Part shown: one piece after another, positions 57,637 to 64,000 of the stretch | Numbering within the stretch: position 1 is the stretch's first letter | How the letters are laid out: each line of letters begins with the position of its first letter | Position numbers and translations under genes: made by a program | From: Paenibacillus sp. GP183 | GTDB lineage: Bacteria; Bacillota; Bacilli; Paenibacillales; NBRC-103111 | Assembly (NCBI RefSeq): GCF_900104695.1 | Contig: NZ_FNSW01000001.1 | Coordinates: 2,542,001 to 2,606,000, forward strand | DNA length: 64,000 nt | Direction: 5' to 3' | Notes under the pieces: generated by a model | What the model saw: the letters and a program-made list of their open reading frames with translations, nothing else | Told to the model about the DNA's origin: nothing | Database searches by the model: none

Positions 57637-57818
57637 AAGTTTTAGGATATCTCGTATTATTGTTAGGGGTCTGGATGATGGTTTCTCCACAAGCGATAAT
57701 CGGTCTCCAAGAGCTGAAATGGATAGCAAAATATGCGTTTCCCGGGGAGGCCTTCCTTGGAGCATTGGTGGCCGCCGGTTCGTTTTTGTTGATTCGGCCG
57801 TCCAAATCACAAGAGTAA
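57633..57818 (+). CDS. Small two-helix membrane protein coupled to the carrier
   Basis: 61 residues with two predicted membrane helices (about 4-22 and 38-55), joined by a short loop, and a charged end PSKSQE. The ATG overlaps the carrier stop (ATGA) with AAGGAGG inside the carrier gene, which indicates translational coupling. No family is recognised. A small accessory subunit of the carrier is the simplest idea. Confidence 0.75.
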   Translation: MKVLGYLVLLLGVWMMVSPQAIIGLQELKWIAKYAFPGEAFLGALVAAGSFLLIRPSKSQE

Positions 57819-58004
57819 ACATTATCAGGAAGACTTTTATGTTGATTTACAGTCGTCCGGATTTCCGGACTCTCCGGACCTTCTACCATTCGGATTTGAT
57901 ATTTTTGGCAAGATAATCCTTATCTGCTGTAGCTACAAAAAAAGAAATTCGCAAATAATTTCAGCATCTGGACTTACAGTTTGGCAGAAAAATGTAATTT
58001 ATTA

Positions 58005-58033
58005 TTGTCAAACCGCCAAAGATGGATTATAAT
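58005..58033 (+). promoter_or_regulatory. Sigma-A promoter of the suy operon
   Basis: TTGTCA-N17-TATAAT, with a perfect -10 box. The transcription start is expected near 58040, directly ahead of the operator at 58045-58062. Confidence 0.78.
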
Positions 58034-58044
58034 TAAAACGATAT

Positions 58045-58062
58045 TGGTAATACCACTTACCA
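58045..58062. promoter_or_regulatory. FadR-type operator (copy 2) of the suy operon
   Basis: TGGTAATACCACTTACCA. The first 17 bases are identical to the copy at 55873, and the palindrome is TGGTAATACCA. Its place just after the start point is a repressor position. The FadR-type regulator encoded at 60924-61700 is the likely binder. Confidence 0.72.
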
Positions 58063-58104
58063 CAAAGATCAGTCATCTAAATCATCTTCAAGGAGGCTCA
58101 CGCG

Positions 58105-58383
58105 ATGCACAAGTTTCTGATTCACAAACGGGGAGACCACGTCGGAGTAGCTACGAGAGACATCGAATCCGACGAAAAAGTAATCGGCGTCTACATGGAC
58201 GACGATTCGACCATTGAGGTGACAGCCAAAGGGCAAATACCGTTGGGGCACAAAATTGCCATAGTGGATTTGGATCCAAAAGGTTCCGTTATCGAGTATG
58301 GTTTACCGATCGGATCTGCTCCGGTAGGTTTTATAATCGGTGACTATGTTCACACACACAATATTAAAACTTTGAGGTGGTAG
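58105..58383 (+). CDS. suyA: Sulfolactate sulfo-lyase small subunit (SAF domain)
   Basis: 92-residue SAF-type domain, as in SuyA and in the N-terminus of UxaA-type dehydratases. Seen: a DHVGVATRDIESDEKV opening and the closing HTHNIKTLRW, which in the family contributes a metal-ligand histidine. AAGGAGG precedes the ATG, and suyB starts 3 bp after its stop. SuyAB cleaves (R)-sulfolactate to pyruvate and sulfite with iron. A split altronate or galactarate dehydratase has the same architecture. The flanking comC-like and SuyZ-like genes decide for SuyA. Confidence 0.82.
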   Translation: MHKFLIHKRGDHVGVATRDIESDEKVIGVYMDDDSTIEVTAKGQIPLGHKIAIVDLDPKGSVIEYGLPIGSAPVGFIIGDYVHTHNIKTLRW

Positions 58384-58386
58384 ACG

Positions 58387-59541
58387 ATGAAACAACTGTA
58401 TGGTTACCGTCGTGAAAACGGCAAAGTAGGGATTCGCAATCATGTTGTCATTCTTCCGGTAGACGATATTTCCAACACCGCTTGCGAAGCGGTGGCGCGT
58501 AACATTCAAGGCGTGATTGCACTGCCGCATGCCTACGGGCGTCTTCAATACGGGAAAGATCTTGAGCTGCATTTCCGCACCATGATTGGAACCGGTTCCA
58601 ACCCGAACGTGGCAGCCGTTATCGTCATCGGCATTGAGCCGAACTGGACGAAAATCATTGCCGACGGCATTGCCAAAACCGGCAAACCGGTTGCCAGTTT
58701 CTCCATCGAGGGCAACGGCGATCTGGAAATCATTCGGCAAGCGTCCTGGAAAGCGAAAGAATTCATACAATGGGCCTCCGAGCTGCAGCGCGAGGCGATC
58801 GAGTTGAAAGACTTGACTGTGAGCATCAAATGCGGCGAGTCGGACACAACCACTGGACTCGGCTCCTGCCCGACCGTCGCGCAAGCGGTCGACCGTCTGG
58901 TCGATGCGGGAGCGACCGTATTCTTCGGCGAAACTTCCGAGCTCACCGGCGGCGAGCATCTCATCGCCGACCGGTGCGCCACTCCGCAAGTGCGCCAGAA
59001 GTTCATGGCAATTTATGATGATTACATTTCCGAAATCAAATCCCAAGGTGTCGATCTCCTTGGCTCTCAGCCAACTCAAGGCAACATCGCCGGCGGCTTG
59101 TCCACGATCGAGGAAAAAGCGCTCGGAAACATCGAAAAAACGGGTACGAAGAAAGTGATCGGCGCCCTTGAGCCTGCGGAAATGCCGCAAAACGGTCCGG
59201 GTTTGTACTTTATGGATTCTTCCTCCGCGGCGGCAGAGTGCATCACCTTAATGGCGGCCGGTGGAGCGGTTCTCCATTTCTTCCCGACCGGTCAAGGAAA
59301 CATCATCGGCAATCCGATCGAGCCGGTTATTAAAGTAAGTGCCAATCCGAATACGGTAAACTCGATGAGCGAGCATATCGACGTAGACTGCAGCGGTCTG
59401 CTGTCCCGTGATATCAACCTGACCCAAGCGGGAGACATGCTGATGGAATATCTGTGCAGAGTCGTCAACGGGCGTTATACTTCTGCAGAGGCGCTTGGAC
59501 ATAAAGAATTCGTCATGACCAAACTGTACCGCAGCGCATAA
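58387..59541 (+). CDS. suyB: Sulfolactate sulfo-lyase large subunit (UxaA family)
   Basis: 384-residue catalytic subunit of the UxaA/GarD family. Seen: [20 protein letters not shown], the metal-ligand cysteine region [28 protein letters not shown], and TAAGGA-type end blocks around [17 protein letters not shown]. Together with SuyA it would release sulfite from (R)-sulfolactate. G+C-rich codon use compared with region 2 suggests a different history. Altronate dehydratase is the alternative, but no hexuronate genes are nearby. Confidence 0.82.
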   Translation: MKQLYGYRRENGKVGIRNHVVILPVDDISNTACEAVARNIQGVIALPHAYGRLQYGKDLELHFRTMIGTGSNPNVAAVIVIGIEPNWTKIIADGIAKTGKPVASFSIEGNGDLEIIRQASWKAKEFIQWASELQREAIELKDLTVSIKCGESDTTTGLGSCPTVAQAVDRLVDAGATVFFGETSELTGGEHLIADRCATPQVRQKFMAIYDDYISEIKSQGVDLLGSQPTQGNIAGGLSTIEEKALGNIEKTGTKKVIGALEPAEMPQNGPGLYFMDSSSAAAECITLMAAGGAVLHFFPTGQGNIIGNPIEPVIKVSANPNTVNSMSEHIDVDCSGLLSRDINLTQAGDMLMEYLCRVVNGRYTSAEALGHKEFVMTKLYRSA

Positions 59542-59637
59542 TGTATAACTTTACTTAACCCTATATATTTAGAATGCCATTCCTTTAGTTGGATGCCCTA
59601 CCGGGTATCCAACTATAGATTTATATGAGGTGATCAC

Positions 59638-60708
59638 ATGCCTTCCCCTACTATTCCATCTCATTACCTCCCCCGGGAGTTGGTCGGTTTCGTGCAAAAC
59701 GTATTCATCCGGTTGGGAATGCCCCAATCGGATGCAGCCGTCGCGGCCGATTCTTTGGTTCAGGCGGATCTGGAAGGAAATGAAAGTCACGGCATCAGCC
59801 GGCTTGGCATCTATGCCAAACGGATGCGGGAGGGACGCATTGCCGCGGTTCCCGATATCCGCCTTGAAACATGCGGGTCCGTTCTGAAAGTTGACGGCGG
59901 GAATGGTCTTGGGCAGGTCGTGTCGTACCGCGCTTTGGAAGCGGCCATTCCTCTGGCAGAAGAATCCGGGATACTCAGCGTGTTTGTAAACAACAGCAAC
60001 CATTTCGGGACGGCAGCCTACTTCTGCCAACAAGCATGTCGGTCGAATATGGCATTGATCGCCATGACCAATTCGCCCCCCGGCATTGCCCCGTGGGGCG
60101 GCAAAAAAGCTTTCTTCGGAACCAATCCGATTGCATTCGGCTTCCCCGCCCGCGAGGATCCTCCGGTACTCATCGATATGTCGTCAAGTGTGGTGGCCAG
60201 AGGTAAAATCATTCTCGCCGATAAAGTAGGAAAACAAATTCCGCAAGGCTGGGCTATCGATGAAGAAGGTGTCGAAACGACCGACCCGGCCTCTGCTCTT
60301 CGCGGCGCGGTACTTCCTCTCGGAGGAGCCAAGGGATACGCTCTGGCGCTGGCCATTGAAATAATGACGGGCGTGCTGAGCAGTGCGGCGTACGGCCCCC
60401 ACGTGAACAACCTGTACAAGGACGGAGATCCTCCGGCTAACGTGGGACACAGTTTCATCCTTCTTAACATCGCCAAGTGGATGGCAATCGATCATTATTT
60501 TGCTATAATAGAGCAGTTCATCCAGGATGTTAAGGCGGTGCCCAAGAGCAAAGGCACCGATGAAATTTTCTACCCTGGCGAACGGCGCTACAACAAATTC
60601 AAAGAGCGTTCCAACCAAGGGCTGCATATAGCTCATGAGGTCGTCACGGAGTTGAAACTTCTCGGCGAAGAAATGGGCATCCTCTTTCCCGAAGGAGCCA
60701 ACCCATGA
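59638..60708 (+). CDS. comC: Ldh-family hydroxyacid dehydrogenase, probable sulfolactate dehydrogenase
   Basis: NAD(P)-dependent oxidoreductase of the malate/L-sulfolactate dehydrogenase family, 356 residues. Seen: the first-domain ADLEGNESHGISRLGIYAKR, the catalytic histidine in NNSNHFGTAAYF, the NPIAFGFPA and LGGAKGYALAL blocks. ComC interconverts (R)-sulfolactate and sulfopyruvate. With SlcC it inverts the (S) form to the (R) form used by SuyAB. GAGGTGATC precedes the ATG. The slcC remnant starts inside its stop codon. Confidence 0.82.
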   Translation: MPSPTIPSHYLPRELVGFVQNVFIRLGMPQSDAAVAADSLVQADLEGNESHGISRLGIYAKRMREGRIAAVPDIRLETCGSVLKVDGGNGLGQVVSYRALEAAIPLAEESGILSVFVNNSNHFGTAAYFCQQACRSNMALIAMTNSPPGIAPWGGKKAFFGTNPIAFGFPAREDPPVLIDMSSSVVARGKIILADKVGKQIPQGWAIDEEGVETTDPASALRGAVLPLGGAKGYALALAIEIMTGVLSSAAYGPHVNNLYKDGDPPANVGHSFILLNIAKWMAIDHYFAIIEQFIQDVKAVPKSKGTDEIFYPGERRYNKFKERSNQGLHIAHEVVTELKLLGEEMGILFPEGANP

Positions 60709-60900
60709 AAGTCATAATCACGGAATTAAACTGGCCTGATGGCAACGAATTGTTTAGAGCCAAACGTCGTTTATAACCCTGAACTGTGGAAAGACCGGGA
60801 ACAGATACAAATGGAATTTAGGAAGCGGACGCCCTCATTGTACGAAAAGTGAATGGGGAACCCCTCAAACTACGAACATCAGCTGAAAGTCATTATACAG
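60705..60900 (+). pseudogene. slcC: Remnant of a D-2-hydroxyacid dehydrogenase, probable slcC
   Basis: The ATG overlaps the comC stop (ATGA). The first frame gives MKVIITELNWPDGNELFRAK. A shift then gives NVVYNPELWKDREQIQ, and a further shift EADALIVRKVNGEPL. These are consecutive pieces of the N-terminal domain of a phosphoglycerate-dehydrogenase-type 2-hydroxyacid dehydrogenase, the family of (S)-sulfolactate dehydrogenase SlcC. Two frameshifts and loss of everything after about 65 codons make it dead. Confidence 0.72.
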
Positions 60901-60923
60901 AGTGATTAGAAGGTAGGAATTGT

Positions 60924-61700
60924 ATGTTTAAATCGATTAACGAGGAACGAAAAACCTTTTCCCGCAAAGTGGTGGAACATATTCGTGAGCTCATCGCCAC
61001 CAAACAGCTCAAACCGGGAGATAAACTTCCCGCGGAACGAGAATTGGCGGAAATGATGAGTGTCAGCCGGCCGACCATCCGGGAAGCATTCAAAATATTA
61101 TCCGCTATGGGCTTGCTCAGCATACGGCAAGGTAATGGCGTTTTTGTTGCCGATCAAAGCTTACGGCTGGACAATTTGGCGTCATTTTTATTTTTGCAAA
61201 CCGACACCATATTCGAATTGTTCGAAGTGCGTAAAATGATTGAAACGGAAAGCGCAGCGAAGGCGGCGAAACGAGGCACGTCCGCCTATCTGGAAGAAAT
61301 CTACAAAACGACTCGTGACTGTTATGACAAGGTAGTGGTACATCCGCAGTTTGCCAACAAGGAAGAACGTGAAAAGTTTTTGTCCGAGGCGGACCATCAA
61401 TTTCACCTGATGGTCGCTGAAGCAGCCGGTAATGAGGTGGTAGTACGCGTGATGAACAACCTGATCGATCTGTTGCGTCAAAGCCGAATGCAATCTATGA
61501 AAATTCCGGGAAGGGTCGAGCAATCGCTGCAGGAACACATGCTGATCGCCGAGGCGTTGAAGGGCCAAAACAGCAAGCTTGCCCGCTCGCGGATGTTCGA
61601 CCATCTGACCAGTGTCGAGAAAGCTCTGATACTGGAACTTGAGGAAGCCGGCAAATCCGTCGGCTCTCCGGTGGAAGCCGGAACCTCCGTTGAATTATAA
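60924..61700 (+). CDS. suyR: FadR-type regulator, probable sulfolactate-operon repressor
   Basis: GntR-family protein with FCD domain, 258 residues. Winged helix: ELAEMMSVSRPTIREAFKIL (about 45-65); FCD: LFEVRKMIETESA and an EADHQFHLMVAEAAGN metal-binding stretch. It lies directly after the slcC remnant and before the exporter gene. The two TGGTAATACCA palindromes at the carrier and suyA promoters fit the TNGTNNNACNA sites of this family. Confidence 0.82.
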   Translation: MFKSINEERKTFSRKVVEHIRELIATKQLKPGDKLPAERELAEMMSVSRPTIREAFKILSAMGLLSIRQGNGVFVADQSLRLDNLASFLFLQTDTIFELFEVRKMIETESAAKAAKRGTSAYLEEIYKTTRDCYDKVVVHPQFANKEEREKFLSEADHQFHLMVAEAAGNEVVVRVMNNLIDLLRQSRMQSMKIPGRVEQSLQEHMLIAEALKGQNSKLARSRMFDHLTSVEKALILELEEAGKSVGSPVEAGTSVEL

Positions 61701-61799
61701 GCCGGTCTGATGAACTGCATCAAAATGTGCGATGACTGCCAGGTTTCGTCATATGGTATAGTGTACAAGAATCAAATTTCATGTTGGGAGTGTTGAATT

Positions 61800-62849
61800 T
61801 TGCAAATTCCGAGTATACAGCCTGGCCCCATCGCCACTGCTGCAACCGACTCGACCAATGGATGGAAAAGACCTCTGAAAGGAATTGCTTTGACAGTGAC
61901 GCTCGCTGTTTTGGCGGGTCGTATAGCGGAAGCCCCATTTTTTTCCATTATGGGTATCATGGTTATATCCATCATGCTTGGCGTCGTGTGGAAGTCCGTT
62001 ATGGATGTCCCCGCGGATGCCGGTATCGGGATCACGTTCAGCAGCAAGTTCCTACTTAGAGCAGGAATCATTTTGATGGGAATTCGACTGAATTTCACTC
62101 AAATTTTGAAAGCCGGACTGTCGGTCGTGCTGATCGATATTATTGTGATCGTTTTTACACTGGCATTTATCATTTTTTTGGGCAAATGGTTAAAGGTGGA
62201 TAAAACTTTAGTGGCCTTAATTGCCGTTGGAAGTGCGGTTTGCGGAGCAGCGGCCATTGTAGCTGTCGCGCCGTTAATCGGCGCAAAAAAAGAGCAAACA
62301 GCCATCTCCGTCGCCTGCATTGCAATTTTAGGGACTTTAGGGGCAGTCGTTTATATTTTTCTATACCCTTATCTGGGATTGGATCCCTATTCATACGGCG
62401 TGTTTGCCGGCTCAACGCTGCATGAACTAGCACACGTCATTGCAGCTGGAGTTCCCGGCGGAATTGTAGGAAGTGATATCGCTATTCTTGTCAAACTCGG
62501 AAGAGTTGCACTTCTGATCCCTGTCGCCCTGGTGTTGGGCTATTTGTACCGATCCGGCGAGCCTACGGTAACAGGCAAGAAGAGTTTGAAAAACCTTCCC
62601 GTGCCATGGTTCATTTTCGGCTTTTTGGCAATGAGTCTTGTCAATTCGACGGGTTTGCTGCCTGATTCGGTAACTAAATTCCTGATTGCGGCCAGTATTT
62701 TCCTAATGTCGATCGCAATGGCCGGTCTTGGCCTCAGCATCAATATTACCGATTTCAAAAAAGTGGGAAGAAATACGATTGTTGTGGCCGTTGTCGGATT
62801 TATCGCGTTGGCCATGTTGGGACAAGGGCTCCTGGCATTATTTTATTAG
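61800..62849 (+). CDS. suyZ: YeiH-type sulfate/sulfite exporter family protein
   Basis: 349-residue membrane protein of the putative sulfate-exporter family (COG2855-type, to which SuyZ belongs), with about ten segments. Seen: LLRAGIILMGIRLNFTQIL, VGSAVCGAAAIVAVAPLIGA and STLHELAHVIAAG, characteristic blocks of this family. The start is a TTG at 61800 with GGGAGTG upstream. In a SuyAB pathway it would export sulfite, or sulfate after oxidation. It ends in a good terminator. Confidence 0.85.
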   Translation: MQIPSIQPGPIATAATDSTNGWKRPLKGIALTVTLAVLAGRIAEAPFFSIMGIMVISIMLGVVWKSVMDVPADAGIGITFSSKFLLRAGIILMGIRLNFTQILKAGLSVVLIDIIVIVFTLAFIIFLGKWLKVDKTLVALIAVGSAVCGAAAIVAVAPLIGAKKEQTAISVACIAILGTLGAVVYIFLYPYLGLDPYSYGVFAGSTLHELAHVIAAGVPGGIVGSDIAILVKLGRVALLIPVALVLGYLYRSGEPTVTGKKSLKNLPVPWFIFGFLAMSLVNSTGLLPDSVTKFLIAASIFLMSIAMAGLGLSINITDFKKVGRNTIVVAVVGFIALAMLGQGLLALFY

Positions 62850-62890
62850 TCCTTATCGAACGGTTTGCAAGCGATTAAACTTTAAGCATA

Positions 62891-62930
62891 CGGAATCCGT
62901 CTTATTCTGGCGGATTGCCGTTTTTTTTTT
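62891..62930 (+). terminator. Terminator after the exporter gene
   Basis: CGGAATCCG and CGGATTGCCG form a stem over an 11-base loop, followed by ten T residues. Clear rho-independent terminator of the exporter gene and of the whole suy region. From here to 63275 no gene is supported. Confidence 0.9.
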
Positions 62931-63187
62931 GCTCGCACTCCCCTCCAGCCCGGTGGCGGTCACCCTTCCGACTGCCAGTCAGCCTGCTGAAATTCCTTCA
63001 AATAACAAAACACCGAGATGCAAATGAGTAAACTGCACGCAATTTCTTTGAGCAACAACATACAAATCACCCTCATTATTTTTTTAATTCCTATAGGAAT
63101 AGTAGTATTTATTATCCGCGAAAAATTTCTGTTTGTCAATGTGCGTGCAAAACAAAAATTCGGTGGAGACCAAATGTGAATTCTACA

Positions 63188-63216
63188 AAAAAAGGCCACC
63201 TTGGCAAGTGGCCTAA
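63188..63216 (-). terminator. Terminator of the RsfA-like gene
   Basis: On the minus strand GGCCACTTG-CC-AAGGTGGCC is followed by TTTTTTTG, about 60 bp after the stop of the RsfA-like gene. Confidence 0.8.
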
Positions 63217-63275
63217 TGATCCTTCTTTTCAATACTATACTATGCCCGAAACCTTCCCTCTGCCCATTTCCCTAT

Positions 63276-63512
63276 TTAACTTATCGCCATTAACTTCTTG
63301 CGCTCAGCTTTAGCCGTATTAATCTCCTTTTCATATCCCTCTCTGACAACGCAATTCCATCTGAATGAACATATACTGGCCGTTCGTCCTAACCGATCTG
63401 CAGCCTCTTCAAAAGCCTTTAATTCATAACTTCCTGATCGGATGTGCTTAAGTGTTATTTCTGCTAAAATCGTGTCATCTTCAGTCATCCAGCTGTCTTT
63501 TTCCTGTCTCAT
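63276..63512 (-). CDS. RsfA/Myb-like regulator, short form
   Basis: 78-residue Myb/SANT-type protein. Seen: DSWMTEDDTILAEITLKHIR, then ELKAFEEAADRLGRTASICS and FRWNCVVR, the N-terminal DNA-binding part of RsfA-family prespore regulators (W-x-EDD-LLAE and R-A-AC-FRWN). Full-length RsfA is about three times longer, but short paralogues exist. Supports a spore-forming Bacillales host. Confidence 0.78.
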   Translation of the reverse strand: MRQEKDSWMTEDDTILAEITLKHIRSGSYELKAFEEAADRLGRTASICSFRWNCVVREGYEKEINTAKAERKKLMAIS

Positions 63513-63720
63513 TATCTCACCTTCATATTCCCTTTTTTATGCATTCTTAGCTGATTAGCTGTATTTTATACTCAGTATAGTTGTGTTGTTACCTACCAAT
63601 ATCACCGTTCGCTCTGATGCCTCGGGAAATTATCTGCATACCGCATTCAATATGGAACTACCTACTTGACCGGGCATCGTATTCAACTGCGAAAAATCGC
63701 GAGGTTACCGATTCTATTCT

Positions 63721-64000
63721 TCACCTAAATAACGGAAGGGACAGGATCCACGGCCAATACAGTCTTGAAGCGATATATAGAGTTAGGATGCCAGATATCG
63801 AAAAAAGGGTCCCTATCCGAACCATATCCCAAGTACGGACAAGACCGCTTGAAAAGACAATGGCGTTAGCGGGCGAGGAAACCGGTAAAATCATGCCCAT
63901 TGACGAAGCGAGAGCCATCATGACCGGATCGGTAACTTTAACTCCGCCGAGCACGATAATCATAGGTATCGTTAAACTTGTCGCCACCGTATCGCTTATG
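63721..64000 (-). CDS. DASS-type (SLC13) carrier, 3' end only
   Basis: The gene enters from the right edge. The last 93 codons are visible, with ALASSMGMILPVSSPANAIVFSSG, read in two steps as ALASSMGMILPV and SSPANAIVFSSGLV, the second Na+/carboxylate signature of the divalent anion:Na+ symporter family, and a closing membrane helix. Substrate class: succinate, malate, sulfate or similar. The stop is at 63721. Confidence 0.8.
   Translation of the reverse strand, partial: ISDTVATSLTIPMIIVLGGVKVTDPVMMALASSMGMILPVSSPANAIVFSSGLVRTWDMVRIGTLFSISGILTLYIASRLYWPWILSLPLFR

Noticed and set aside
58303-59190. 295-codon minus-strand ORF opposite suyB
   Set aside because: Antisense shadow of suyB caused by its G+C-rich third positions. 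The plus-strand frame has clear family motifs.
58105-59541. Altronate or galactarate dehydratase reading of the suyAB pair
   Set aside because: The architecture is shared, but there are no hexuronate genes. The comC-like, slcC-remnant and SuyZ-type genes point to sulfolactate. Kept as the named alternative, not as the call.
1-64000. CRISPR array, rRNA or tRNA genes
   Set aside because: No regularly spaced direct repeats and no cloverleaf-type or rRNA sequence was recognised on either strand. GGGTTCG inside repeat B resembles a T-loop but has no matching acceptor or anticodon stems.

Overview
The window looks like part of a Bacillales chromosome, probably Paenibacillaceae-like. The evidence is strong AGGAGG ribosome binding sites, S-layer-homology (SLH) proteins, an RsfA/Myb-type sporulation regulator, CcpA-type cre boxes and an OpuC-like osmolyte transporter. 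It is catabolic and accessory DNA, heavily worked over by insertion sequences. At least five insertion sequences or remnants and about ten broken genes are visible.

Region 1 (1-20158, nearly all minus strand) is a sigma-54-controlled catabolic system. A sensor kinase, an NtrC-type regulator with the GAFTGA loop and an orphan betaine-type binding lipoprotein form one overlapping operon (20149-15823). It lies upstream of a second operon (8571-1) encoding an enolase-superfamily enzyme, an OpuC/ProU-like ABC importer (two permeases, binding protein, CBS-type ATPase), two aldehyde dehydrogenases and an aspartase/fumarase-family lyase. A perfect GG-N10-GC -24/-12 promoter stands before the second operon. 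The promoter segment, with the tail of the binding-protein gene and the start of the enolase-family gene, is duplicated on either side of a 1579-residue SLH protein with two alpha/beta-hydrolase domains. An IS with CTACGACAGCA ends sits in one of the two copies.

Region 2 (20270-37680) is a genomic island with a defence flavour and much decay. It holds a PD-(D/E)xK-like/DUF2075 ATPase gene cut by an IS630 element, a MazG-like pyrophosphohydrolase, a sulfur-binding-domain HNH nuclease, an EVE-like-domain HNH nuclease, a NERD-HRDC protein, an IS4-family element with a clean 9-bp target duplication, a second copy of the CTACGAC element, a dead IS1182-like transposase, a frameshifted RCC1-repeat/SLH protein, an integrase fragment and a dead DinB gene.

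Region 3 (37796-55440) handles hydroxy- and dicarboxylic acids. It contains a frameshifted aconitase, a LarA-family racemase, a tartrate-type MFS carrier, a tartrate/D-malate dehydrogenase-like enzyme, an HD protein and a GntR regulator whose probable ATGTATACAT operator occurs twice. After a TauE/SafE permease, a frameshifted NERD gene and an IS3 remnant comes a two-subunit class I fumarase/tartrate dehydratase and an sdhBACD operon with two small membrane anchors. A divergent HutC-type GntR gene and a second TauE/SafE permease follow.

Region 4 (55800-62930, plus strand) is best read as a sulfolactate-degradation locus: a DAACS-type carrier with a 61-residue membrane partner, suyA-suyB, comC, a decayed slcC remnant, a FadR-type regulator and a SuyZ-type exporter. 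Two promoters carry the same TGGTAATACCACTTACC operator, and the first is overlapped by a cre box. The expected route is import, stereo-inversion by ComC (with SlcC lost here), cleavage by SuyAB to pyruvate and sulfite, and export of sulfite/sulfate by SuyZ. The window ends with an RsfA-like gene and the 3' end of a DASS-type carrier.
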